Below the pieces are notes generated by a model that was not told the DNA's origin, ran no database searches, and saw nothing but the letters and a program-made list of their open reading frames with translations. Of a stretch of 9,597 bases of DNA, positions 1 through 5,826 are shown in pieces. The stretch lies in assembly GCA_900552475.1 (NCBI GenBank), contig USAC01000077.1:1-9597 (forward strand), given 5' to 3'. The DNA comes from an uncultured Eubacteriales bacterium. GTDB lineage: Bacteria > Bacillota > Clostridia > Oscillospirales > Oscillospiraceae. A program made the translations under genes and the position numbers. Numbering within the stretch: position 1 is the stretch's first letter; the number at the start of each line of letters is the position of its first letter.

Positions 1-25
1 CTGCGCCACTCCACTTAAACTTCAT
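1..25 (-). CDS. Possible 5' end of a further minus-strand gene (partial)
   Basis: An open frame begins with ATG at 25 and reads MKFKWSGA before leaving the window. The only ribosome-binding signal is a weak AGG a few bases upstream. It lies 89 bases downstream of the SPOCS/LysM gene on the same strand, so it could be the next gene of the sporulation operon. Eight codons are too few to assign a family, and the frame may be spurious. Confidence 0.2.
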
Positions 26-44
26 ATCGCCTACATGGGGGCTT

Positions 45-63
45 TTTGTGCTGTCCGCACAAA
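45..63. repeat. Perfect 7-bp inverted repeat (hairpin)
   Basis: TTTGTGC (45-51) and GCACAAA (57-63) are perfect complements around a 5-base loop. It lies between the stop of the SPOCS/LysM gene (115) and the possible gene at 25. No U-rich run follows it on either strand: minus-strand reading gives AAAAAG after the stem. A normal intrinsic terminator is therefore not supported. It may be an RNA hairpin or an operator. Confidence 0.35.
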
Positions 64-114
64 CTGGAGCAGTTCACCATGCGGAAGGGGGGATTTTATT
101 TTCGGCTTCCGCCC

Positions 115-1620
115 TCAGCGGGCGCGCGGAATCAGCAGCATCCCCGCCGGGTGGTCGTCATCCTCCTCGAGCCGGTTCGCCCCGCGGATCAGCTCCTCGC
201 GCGTGCGATACTGCTTGGCGACGTCCCAGAGCGTCTCCCCCGGCGCCATGCGCCGCAGGACGAGGGAGGGCGCGCGCTCCTGCTCTGCGGGCTCGCTGAG
301 TTCCGCGCCGCAGATGGCGTCGAGCTGCGTCTGTTCGCGCCGCACCATGTGCATCTGCACCGGGATGTGCAGTTCGCACCCGCCCGCGGTCGGTCTGCAC
401 TCCGCCTGGCCGCAGCGGGCGAAGACCGCGTCCGGCGCGGCGCTCATCGGGGCGCTCACCTCCGCCGTTCGCTCGGCGCTGACGGGTGATCCGCTCTCAT
501 CCTGATACACCAGCTTCATCCGCACCGTCGTGCGCAGTGTGTTGTGGTCACCCTCCGGCGCCTGCGACACGGGTGAGCACTCCAGCTCCGTCAGGTACAC
601 AAGCGGCTGGCCGCATCCGAACTCCAGCTTCTGGACGGTCTCCTGCTCCACCGGCGGCAGTGGCCGCTCGAACGCGATGCGCACCGGCTCGCGGCGAATG
701 GCCGTATCGGCGCGCGTGCTGTAGAGGTCCTCCACAAGCTGCACGCGCTCCTGCCGCCACTGGCGCACGAAGAGCGACACCTGCGCACTCACACCAAAGC
801 CGCAGGCACCCTCCGTTCGCAGTACGCGCGTCTGCGCTTCGATGACGAGCGGCTCGACGGCGCACTCGCCGTCTTCAGCGGCCTCGATACCGTCGAGAAT
901 CTGCGAAAACGGCAGCGCCGCCTCATGGATGCAGAGCCCCTGCTGCTCGCCGCGGTAGAGCACGCAAAGCCGCGCTTCCCCCTTGACGAGCAGCTTCGTT
1001 CCGACGTTCTGCCAGTCCGTCACGCGCAGGGTCAGGCGGTCGGCCAGCACCTCCTCGGGCGTCTCCTGCCCGGTCTGGAGCATTGTCTCCTGCGTGAACG
1101 GGCACTGCTTCTCCGCCACCGCGGAGAGTAGCCGCAGCGGCGTCTCCCGCGTGCGCACGGCGAGGGACGCATCCCCCTCCGCCGCGCAGCACAGCCGCCC
1201 GTGCATCTCGCCGTAGCCCGTGACCGTGACCTCCGGCAGCACCCGCACATACAGCCGCCGCGCGCTCACAGCCTTCGCCTCCGTCAGCAGCAGCCGTCCC
1301 TCCGCGCGCAGCACGCGGCACGCGGCGAGATTGCCGCCCTCCTGCGTGCAGCGAAACGGCACCGACACCTCGAGACTGCGCAGCCCGCTGCTCTCCTCCG
1401 AGGAGTACAGCACCCGCACGCTCACCATGCCGCTGACCATCACCGCGCCGCCCGTGATCTCCCGGTCGCGGATCTGCAGCTGCCCGGTCGCGTCGACGAT
1501 GCGGTTCATATCCGGGCAGTATTCCGGAATGGCCGTCTCCAGCGCCTCCTCATGCGTTGCCGTCGCGCGGCCCAGCACCTCAAACCACGTCAAATCCCGC
1601 CATTTCAGTTCCAAATCCAT
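115..1620 (-). CDS. SipL-type spore envelope protein: SPOCS (DUF3794) domains plus C-terminal LysM
   Basis: 501 residues. The N-terminal part matches the SPOCS/DUF3794 family: an acidic 'AIPEYCPDMNRIVD' segment near residues 32-45, followed by beta-strand-rich stretches ('VMVSGMVSVRVLY', and later 'KLLVKGEARLCVLY' and 'LRTTVRMKLVYQD') that suggest two to three SPOCS-like repeats. Residues about 453-501 form a LysM domain (PGETLWDVAKQY...GANRL...LLIP). This architecture and length fit Clostridioides difficile SipL, which binds the coat ATPase SpoIVA through its LysM domain and is the functional counterpart of SpoVID. The start at 1620 is preferred over upstream in-frame ATGs because GAGGG lies 9 bases upstream and the upstream frame runs through spoVM. 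spoVM ends 59 bases upstream, so the two are probably co-transcribed in the mother cell. Some Clostridia carry several SPOCS/LysM paralogues, so orthology to SipL itself is likely but not proven. Confidence 0.88.
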   Translation of the reverse strand: MDLELKWRDLTWFEVLGRATATHEEALETAIPEYCPDMNRIVDATGQLQIRDREITGGAVMVSGMVSVRVLYSSEESSGLRSLEVSVPFRCTQEGGNLAACRVLRAEGRLLLTEAKAVSARRLYVRVLPEVTVTGYGEMHGRLCCAAEGDASLAVRTRETPLRLLSAVAEKQCPFTQETMLQTGQETPEEVLADRLTLRVTDWQNVGTKLLVKGEARLCVLYRGEQQGLCIHEAALPFSQILDGIEAAEDGECAVEPLVIEAQTRVLRTEGACGFGVSAQVSLFVRQWRQERVQLVEDLYSTRADTAIRREPVRIAFERPLPPVEQETVQKLEFGCGQPLVYLTELECSPVSQAPEGDHNTLRTTVRMKLVYQDESGSPVSAERTAEVSAPMSAAPDAVFARCGQAECRPTAGGCELHIPVQMHMVRREQTQLDAICGAELSEPAEQERAPSLVLRRMAPGETLWDVAKQYRTREELIRGANRLEEDDDHPAGMLLIPRAR

Positions 1621-1679
1621 CCTGTACCACCCTCTCATTTCTCCATGGCTCAGAGCATCGTATGAGAGCGGCGTCCGCT

Positions 1680-1754
1680 TTATTCCTCCGCGCCGAAAAC
1701 GGCCCGCAGCAGCCCCCGCAGAATCCGCGGCGGCTTCCAGACAATGATCCGCAT
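1680..1754 (-). CDS. spoVM: SpoVM, 24-residue spore coat-anchoring amphipathic peptide
   Basis: A 24-codon frame starts at ATG 1754 and ends with TAA at 1680-1682. From memory it aligns without gaps to Bacillus subtilis SpoVM (26 residues) over 21 positions. Identities are M1, K7, P9, L12, G14, R17, A18 and G21; conservative matches include R2, I3, R10, I11, L15 and L16. Pro9, required for SpoVM to recognise the forespore membrane, is present. SpoVM inserts parallel to the membrane as an amphipathic helix, senses the positive curvature of the forespore and recruits SpoIVA; in B. subtilis it is transcribed by sigma-E in the mother cell. A strong SD (AGGAGG, 8-base spacing) precedes the start. 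The upstream 50-residue gene stops inside that SD, suggesting translational coupling. The SipL-type gene follows 59 bases downstream. The three C-terminal residues AEE replace the basic tail of the Bacillus protein. Confidence 0.88.
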   Translation of the reverse strand: MRIIVWKPPRILRGLLRAVFGAEE

Positions 1755-1762
1755 GCTCCACC

Positions 1763-1768
1763 CCTCCT
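1763..1768 (-). promoter_or_regulatory. Ribosome binding site of spoVM
   Basis: AGGAGG on the minus strand, part of a longer GGAGGGG tract, lies 8 bases before the ATG at 1754. It is the main evidence that the 24-codon frame is translated. The TAG stop of the upstream gene (1767-1769) overlaps it. Confidence 0.8.
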
Positions 1769-1919
1769 ATCGTCTCAGGCACGCAGCGCCGCAGGCAATC
1801 AGGAGCCCGGCCACCAAAAACATCAACGCTCCCACCGGAAAGATGGCCGCGATGAGGATCCCTGCCCCCAGCGCCAGGGCGCACACACCGATCAGCGCCC
1901 CACAGTCCCATCGTCTCAT
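1767..1919 (-). CDS. Small two-helix membrane protein upstream of spoVM (function unknown)
   Basis: 50 residues. After a short basic N-terminus (MRRWD) it is almost entirely hydrophobic, with two helices at about residues 6-27 and 30-46 joined around F27-P28, and it ends in Arg-Arg. The start at 1919 is chosen because GAGGAGGGGTGAGG lies directly upstream; the longer in-frame start at 1994 has no such signal and would include promoter and palindrome sequence. It is the first gene of the operon with spoVM and the SipL-type gene, and its stop overlaps the spoVM SD. I do not recognise a family. By context it may be a sporulation membrane protein, but no domain or motif shows this. Confidence 0.65.
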   Translation of the reverse strand: MRRWDCGALIGVCALALGAGILIAAIFPVGALMFLVAGLLIACGAACLRR

Positions 1920-1939
1920 CCTCACCCCTCCTCTGCAAC

Positions 1940-1969
1940 AGTATATGCGGGGAGTCTTTGTTCTGTCAA
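1940..1969 (-). promoter_or_regulatory. Predicted promoter of the small membrane protein-spoVM-SipL operon
   Basis: On the minus strand TTGACA (1969-1964) and TATACT (1945-1940) are separated by 18 bases, a good sigma-A match. The -10 region also reads CATATACT, which matches 6 of 8 positions of the sigma-E -10 consensus CATACAAT. No convincing sigma-E -35 is seen at the usual spacing. Family knowledge (spoVM is sigma-E dependent in B. subtilis) would favour sigma-E; the sequence alone does not decide. Confidence 0.5.
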
Positions 1970-1995
1970 AAGGGCCGCAGCCCTTTGAGAACAAA
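1957..1995. repeat. 39-bp interrupted palindrome overlapping the -35 region
   Basis: Outer arms TTTGTTCT (1957-1964) and AGAACAAA (1988-1995), and inner arms AAAGGGC (1969-1975) and GCCCTTT (1980-1986), are each perfect complements, with a 4:1 asymmetric internal loop and a 4-base apical loop. The predicted -35 box of the spoVM operon lies inside the structure. Neither strand shows a U-run directly after it, so it is not a typical terminator. It may be an operator, a dispersed palindromic repeat, or a hairpin in read-through RNA from the surface-protein gene. Confidence 0.6.
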
Positions 1996-2201
1996 TAAAA
2001 AGCGGGGGGGGGGGGGGTGCACCCCCCCCCCCCCCCGGTGGGTTAGGGGTTTTTTTTTTTTGTTGTTTTTTTTTTTGGGGCCCCCCCCCCCCCGCCCCAA
2101 AATTATTGGGGGGTGTGTTTTTTTTTACAAACCCGCCCCCCCCCCTTTTAAAAAAAAAAAACCCCCCCCCCCCGCACCACCCCCCCCCCCCCCCCGCTTT
2201 T
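1991..2201 (-). terminator. Probable remnant of the intrinsic terminator of the surface-protein operon
   Basis: The edges of the homopolymer tract are complementary: AAAAGCGGGG (from 1998) and CCCCGCTTTT (2192-2201). Read on the minus strand this gives AAAAGCGGGG, then CCCCGCTTTTTATTTGT, which is a GC stem followed by a U-rich tail. It begins 10 bases beyond the stop of the surface-protein gene, where a terminator is expected. The simplest reading is a short stem-loop whose centre was replaced by spurious homopolymers. The true length of the loop cannot be told. Confidence 0.45.
2001..2201. other. Homopolymer patchwork, probable sequencing or assembly artefact
   Basis: About 195 bases are built almost only from runs of one base: 14 G at 2004-2017, 15 C at 2022-2036, 12 T at 2050-2061, 11 T at 2066-2076, 13 C at 2081-2093, further C, T and A runs, and 16 C at 2180-2195. 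No coding frame or motif in it is credible, although an open plus-strand frame passes through. The flanks return abruptly to normal composition. The first runs form a perfect G14-TGCA-C14 hairpin, which could disturb sequencing. I treat the interior as unreliable sequence and draw no biology from it. A true hypervariable homopolymer tract is possible but less likely. Confidence 0.75.
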
Positions 2202-2211
2202 CATATCCGTT

Positions 2212-3291
2212 TTATGTTGTTTCGTTCTTTTTCTTACCGATCACGAGCACGCCGGCCGCGCCGATGGCAACCCCGGCGAGCGCCATCCACATCGCGACGC
2301 CGTCATCGCCGGTCCTGGGCGTTTTGTCGTCAGGCTTCGGCTCTTCCGGCTTGGATTCCTCAGGCTGCAGCTGCTCGGGGAGCTTCTCGAGCACGATGTC
2401 GGTCTCCCCGATCTCCTTTTCACCGGCCTCGTCGAGGAAATACCGGCCGCAGTCCGCGCACGTCCAGTACTCGATGTTGCCCTCATCGGTCATGGTCGCG
2501 GCCTTGGCTTCGACATGGCGCATGGCGGCGTGGTTCATGGGATCCGGCTCGCTGTACACCTCACCGCAGACGGCGCAAACGGCCCCCTGCGCGCAGGTCG
2601 CCTCGCCGCCCTCGTGGCCGTCGACGATCGTGACCGTCTTCGACGCCGTCACGAAATAGCCGTCCGCCGTCAGTACGCTGGCCAGAACAACGAAGGAATC
2701 CTCCGTCTTGTCGTACCATTCGGCCTTCACTGTCCCCGTCGCGATGCTGCCTTCCACCTGCACATCGGCTTCGTCGCCCATCATCGGGAACTCATAGCCG
2801 CACCCCGGCTGCGTGCAGCCCTCCGGCACCGCGAAGGTGAACGTATAGTCCTGCGTGCGGCAGACCTTGTCCGGACCGACGATGGTCAACGCGGGGAGCG
2901 CCTGCTTCGCCGTCACCGCGCCGCAGCGCTCGCACTCCTGCCAGTACTGGCCGTCCGCCGCCTTCCAGGTGTAGCTGTGGTTCTCCGGATCGGTCGCACC
3001 GTATCTCCAATTGCAGTCCTCACATCTGGCCTTTTCGGTGCAGGTCGCCGTGCCGCCGCGGTGCGGCAGCGCCTGATTCGCAAGAAATGTGTATGCGCAC
3101 CCGCTGCAGCGATAAGCCTGATAATGGTTTATGTTCATGTCCGACATCTTTACATCAAAATCTCCCTCAATCGCGGAAACAGTCCGGCCGCACCGGGGGC
3201 ACGCAACCTCATCCGCCGCGAACGCCGCCGACGGCAGCAGGCAAAGCGCCATGCAGAGCGCGAGCAGCAACCCTCCAAATTTTCTTTTCAT
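2212..3291 (-). CDS. Secreted, sortase-anchored surface protein with Cys-rich repeats
   Basis: 359 residues. Residues 1-25 are a signal peptide (MKRK, hydrophobic core, cleavage likely after AFA). The mature part carries several CxxC units (C31/C34, C62/C65, C90/C93, C120/C123, C239/C242, C278/C281) and short repeats typical of Clostridia surface proteins: GGTATCTEKARC near 79-90, GGEATCAQGAVC near 228-239, and YWTCADCGRYFLDEAG near 275-290. A Pro/Glu/Lys linker (about 303-323) leads to TPRTG (324-328), an LPXTG-like sortase motif, then a membrane helix and a KKKNETT tail. A cell-wall-attached protein is therefore expected; ligand and function are unknown. The start at 3291 has GGAGG about 8 bases upstream and overlaps the stop of the tetR-type gene (ATGA), so the two are probably translationally coupled. 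The CxxC pairs may form disulfides or bind metal. Confidence 0.85.
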   Translation of the reverse strand: MKRKFGGLLLALCMALCLLPSAAFAADEVACPRCGRTVSAIEGDFDVKMSDMNINHYQAYRCSGCAYTFLANQALPHRGGTATCTEKARCEDCNWRYGATDPENHSYTWKAADGQYWQECERCGAVTAKQALPALTIVGPDKVCRTQDYTFTFAVPEGCTQPGCGYEFPMMGDEADVQVEGSIATGTVKAEWYDKTEDSFVVLASVLTADGYFVTASKTVTIVDGHEGGEATCAQGAVCAVCGEVYSEPDPMNHAAMRHVEAKAATMTDEGNIEYWTCADCGRYFLDEAGEKEIGETDIVLEKLPEQLQPEESKPEEPKPDDKTPRTGDDGVAMWMALAGVAIGAAGVLVIGKKKNETT

Positions 3292-3884
3292 TTCCTTTCC
3301 TCCATCTGTTTTTGATATTTTTTTGCAAACAGGGCGACGCCCTGCTTCAGCACTTCCAGCTGCGAGCGTAGGTAATACTCGTCCTCGAACATCGCGTAGT
3401 GTACGCACGCGCGGACGAAGATGAAGATCAGCGGCGTGATGACGGAATACGGAATGCCGATCTTCGGCTCGAGGAGACGGGCATAGGCCGTGTAGCGCTC
3501 GTTCACGCCCTCGAAGAATTTCTTGCCGTGCTCGATGTACTTCGGGTGGGTGTAGACCTGATACATCAGGCGGTATTTTTTCCCGTGCTCACGCGCCGTC
3601 CAGTACGGCACCTCCCGGATGAAGCGCTCCACATCCCGCAGCTCGGTGGGAGCCTTGGCCATGAAGTCGTCCTCCACCTTCGTCATGCAGTGGGCCGTGG
3701 ACTGGACAATCAGGTCGTCCAGATCCGCAAAATAAGTATAGAGCACCGCGGAGCTGCAGCCGCAGGCCTCCGCCAGCGCGCGGATTCCCACGGACGCGAG
3801 CCCCTTTTCGGCGTAGCAGGCGAAGCACTTTTCCATCAGCGCCGCCTTCTTTTTCTGAAATTCCTCTTCATCGCGAACACGCAT
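3288..3884 (-). CDS. TetR/AcrR-family transcriptional regulator
   Basis: 198 residues, a usual TetR length. Residues about 31-53 (VGIRALAEACGCSSAVLYTYF) are the classic TetR N-terminal helix-turn-helix, ending in the conserved YxYF. The rest is the variable helical ligand-binding and dimerisation part, so the inducer cannot be predicted. I prefer the ATG at 3884 because GAAGAG lies 9 bases upstream; the in-frame ATG at 3905 lacks an SD and follows the palindrome directly. The stop overlaps the start of the surface-protein gene, so both form one transcript. An ABC exporter operon is transcribed divergently, a common arrangement for TetR regulators of efflux. Targets could include its own operon, the exporter, or both. 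Confidence 0.9.
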   Translation of the reverse strand: MRVRDEEEFQKKKAALMEKCFACYAEKGLASVGIRALAEACGCSSAVLYTYFADLDDLIVQSTAHCMTKVEDDFMAKAPTELRDVERFIREVPYWTAREHGKKYRLMYQVYTHPKYIEHGKKFFEGVNERYTAYARLLEPKIGIPYSVITPLIFIFVRACVHYAMFEDEYYLRSQLEVLKQGVALFAKKYQKQMEERK

Positions 3885-3910
3885 GGTATCATTCTCTTCT
3901 TTCATTAATC

Positions 3911-3922
3911 GATCGTTCGATC
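3911..3922. promoter_or_regulatory. Candidate operator palindrome of the TetR-type regulator
   Basis: GATCG-TT-CGATC is a 12-bp inverted repeat immediately downstream of the regulator's -10 box, covering the predicted transcription start. TetR proteins commonly bind such sites to repress themselves. The site lies about 80 bases from the exporter -35, and no second copy is visible there. Confidence 0.45.
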
Positions 3923-3924
3923 AT

Positions 3925-3953
3925 ATAATAACATATACCGCACAGGACTGCAA
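3925..3953 (-). promoter_or_regulatory. Predicted sigma-A promoter of the tetR-surface protein operon
   Basis: On the minus strand TTGCAG (3953-3948) and TATTAT (3930-3925) are 17 bases apart. The start point would fall near 3918, within the GATCG palindrome, leaving a leader of about 35 bases to the ATG at 3884. Confidence 0.6.
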
Positions 3954-4002
3954 GAAAAATTTTCCTGCCATCCAAACAGCCCGATTTTCTGTGCGCGGGG
4001 AA

Positions 4003-4031
4003 TTGTCACGGACGGGCGGACATGGTATAAT
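4003..4031 (+). promoter_or_regulatory. Predicted sigma-A promoter of the ABC exporter operon
   Basis: TTGTCA (4003-4008) and a consensus TATAAT (4026-4031) are exactly 17 bases apart. The start point would be near 4038, some 34 bases before the chosen ATG at 4072. It points away from the tetR promoter. Confidence 0.75.
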
Positions 4032-4034
4032 AAA

Positions 4035-4051
4035 AAATTGAAAATCAATTT
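4035..4051. promoter_or_regulatory. 17-bp palindrome at the exporter transcription start
   Basis: AAATTGA (4035-4041) and TCAATTT (4045-4051) are perfect complements around AAA. The site begins 3 bases after the TATAAT box and covers the predicted start, a typical position for a repressor operator. Its sequence differs from the GATCG palindrome of the tetR promoter, so another regulator may bind here. As AT-rich sequence, it could also be chance. Confidence 0.4.
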
Positions 4052-4071
4052 CCATGAAAGGACTGTCTTCC

Positions 4072-5826
4072 ATGACCACACGGGACTTCCAGACCCGCTC
4101 CCCCATGCGGATTTTTCTCTCCTATTTCCGCCCGCACCGGGGGCTGTTCCTGCTCGATATGACCTGTGCCTTTTTCATCTCGCTGGTGGATCTGGCGTTT
4201 CCGCTGATCTCGCGCACAGCGATGTACCACTGGCTGCCGGACAAGCGCTACAGTGTGTTCTTCACCGTGATGGCGATCGTCCTCATCGCGTTTGTCATCC
4301 GCTCGATCCTGTTTTTCGTCGTGTGCTACTGGGGCCACACCTTCGGCATCCGCGTCGAGGCGGACATCCGCCGCGACCTCTTCGCGCACATGCAGGAGCT
4401 GGGCTTCGACTTCTACGACAAGAACCGCACCGGCCAGCTCATGAGCCGCCTGACAACCGACCTCTTTGAGCTGACGGAGCTGGCGCACCATGGCCCCGAG
4501 GATCTCTTTATCTCGATCGTGACGATCGTGGGCGCGCTCGCGGTGATGTTTACGATCCAGTGGCGCATGGCGCTGGTCGTGAGCGTGATTCTGCCGGTGT
4601 TCGTGCTGACGGTGATGCACCGGCGGCGCAGCATGGGCCGCGCGAGCCGCGCCGCCAAGCAGAAGACCGGTGCCATCAACGCCGAGATTGAGTCGGGCCT
4701 GTCCGGTGTGCGGACGACGAAGGCCTTCGGCAACGAGCACCAGCAGCAGCGCCGCTTCGACGGCGCGAACGAGGTGTTCAAGACCGCCAAGCGCGAATTC
4801 CACAAGCAGATGGGCCTGTTCAACGCGAGCATGGAGTTCTTCCTCTGCATCCTGAACGTCGCCGTCATCGCCTACGGCGGCCTGCTCATCATGCAGGAGC
4901 GCATGACCTACATCGACCTCATCACCTTCTCGCTCTATATCTCCACGTTCATCAGCCCCATCCGCAAGCTCGCGAACTTTGCCGAGATGTTCTCGAACGG
5001 CTTCGCGGGGCTGCAGCGGTTCATCGAGCTGATGGCGACCGAGCCGACCATCCAGGACGCGCCCGACGCCGCCGGGCTGCCGCACCCGTGCGGCGAGGTC
5101 GGCATCCACCACGTCCGCTTCGCCTATCCCGACAGCCCCGAGGTGCTGCATGACATCGACCTGACCGTCGCCCCCGGCGAGACGGTCGCCCTCGTTGGCC
5201 CGTCCGGCGGCGGCAAGAGCACACTCTGCCAGCTCGTGCCGCGGTTTTATGACGTCTCGTCCGGCTCCATCACGCTCGATGGGCTCGACGTGCGCCGCAT
5301 CCGCCAGCGCGACCTGCGCCGCAGCATCGGCATCGTCCAGCAGGACGTCTTTCTCTTCGCCGATACGATCCGCGAGAACATCCGCTACAGCCGCCCCGAT
5401 GCCACGGACGCCGAGGTCGAGCAGGCCGCGCGCAAGGCCGAGCTGCTTGAGGATATCCAGGCCATGCCCGACGGCTTTGACACCTATGTTGGCGAGCGCG
5501 GAACGCTCCTCTCCGGCGGACAGAAGCAGCGCGTCGCCATCGCGCGCGTCTTTCTGAAAAACCCGCCCATCCTCATTCTCGACGAGGCCACCTCCGCGCT
5601 CGACAGCGTCACGGAAGCGCGCATCCAGCGCGCGTTCGACCAGCTGAGCATCGGGCGCACGACGCTCATCATCGCCCACCGTCTCTCGACGATCCGGCAG
5701 GCCAGCCGCATCTTCGTCGTGCAGGACGGGCGCATCGCCGAGGAGGGCACCCACGCGCAGCTCCTCGCGCGCGGCGGGGCCTATGCCCGGCTCTATCACA
5801 CGCAGAATCTGGGGGAACAGCTATGA
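4072..5826 (+). CDS. ABC-type exporter, fused membrane and ATPase domains (half-transporter)
   Basis: 584 residues, the usual size of a MsbA/BmrA-type half-transporter that works as a dimer. Residues about 20-310 hold the six-helix exporter domain. The ATPase domain has Walker A GPSGGGKS (376-383), signature LSGGQ (480-484), Walker B ILILDE ending D504-E505, and the switch histidine in IIAHRLST (H536). All catalytic residues are present, so it should be active. The substrate cannot be told; drugs, lipids and peptides are all known for the family. Start: the ATG at 4072 has AAAGGA about 9 bases upstream, whereas the in-frame ATG at 4054 has no SD and abuts the palindrome. The TGA overlaps the ATG of ylmH by four bases. 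No adjacent second half-transporter is present, which favours a homodimer. Confidence 0.93.
   Translation: MTTRDFQTRSPMRIFLSYFRPHRGLFLLDMTCAFFISLVDLAFPLISRTAMYHWLPDKRYSVFFTVMAIVLIAFVIRSILFFVVCYWGHTFGIRVEADIRRDLFAHMQELGFDFYDKNRTGQLMSRLTTDLFELTELAHHGPEDLFISIVTIVGALAVMFTIQWRMALVVSVILPVFVLTVMHRRRSMGRASRAAKQKTGAINAEIESGLSGVRTTKAFGNEHQQQRRFDGANEVFKTAKREFHKQMGLFNASMEFFLCILNVAVIAYGGLLIMQERMTYIDLITFSLYISTFISPIRKLANFAEMFSNGFAGLQRFIELMATEPTIQDAPDAAGLPHPCGEVGIHHVRFAYPDSPEVLHDIDLTVAPGETVALVGPSGGGKSTLCQLVPRFYDVSSGSITLDGLDVRRIRQRDLRRSIGIVQQDVFLFADTIRENIRYSRPDATDAEVEQAARKAELLEDIQAMPDGFDTYVGERGTLLSGGQKQRVAIARVFLKNPPILILDEATSALDSVTEARIQRAFDQLSIGRTTLIIAHRLSTIRQASRIFVVQDGRIAEEGTHAQLLARGGAYARLYHTQNLGEQL

Noticed and set aside
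30..50. Similarity of CTACATGGGGGCT near the left edge to CTACATCAGGGGGTGCT at the right edge, considered as paired element ends
   Set aside because: Only two short blocks match, with gaps, and the left edge lacks the TGAAC...GGACA end; likely chance.
81..112. GCGGAAG/CTTCCGC inverted repeat just after the SPOCS/LysM stop, considered as a terminator
   Set aside because: 7-bp arms are separated by an 18-base loop and no U-run follows on the minus strand.
1621..1938. N-terminal extension of the SPOCS/LysM protein to 1938 (607 residues)
   Set aside because: The added part is spoVM and the small membrane gene read in another frame, without SPOCS-like sequence; the ATG at 1620 has its own SD.
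2004..2036. G14-TGCA-C14 perfect hairpin considered as a functional structure
   Set aside because: It lies within the homopolymer block that looks like a sequencing or assembly error, so it cannot be trusted.
1958..2659. 233-codon plus-strand frame across the homopolymer block
   Set aside because: It encodes runs of Gly, Pro, Phe and Lys from the homopolymers, then runs antisense to the surface protein; not a real gene.
4045..5799. 584-codon open frame on the minus strand opposite the ABC exporter
   Set aside because: It is rich in Asp, Glu, Arg, Ala and His with no domain, exactly antisense to a gene with all ABC motifs; long antisense frames are usual in GC-rich DNA.
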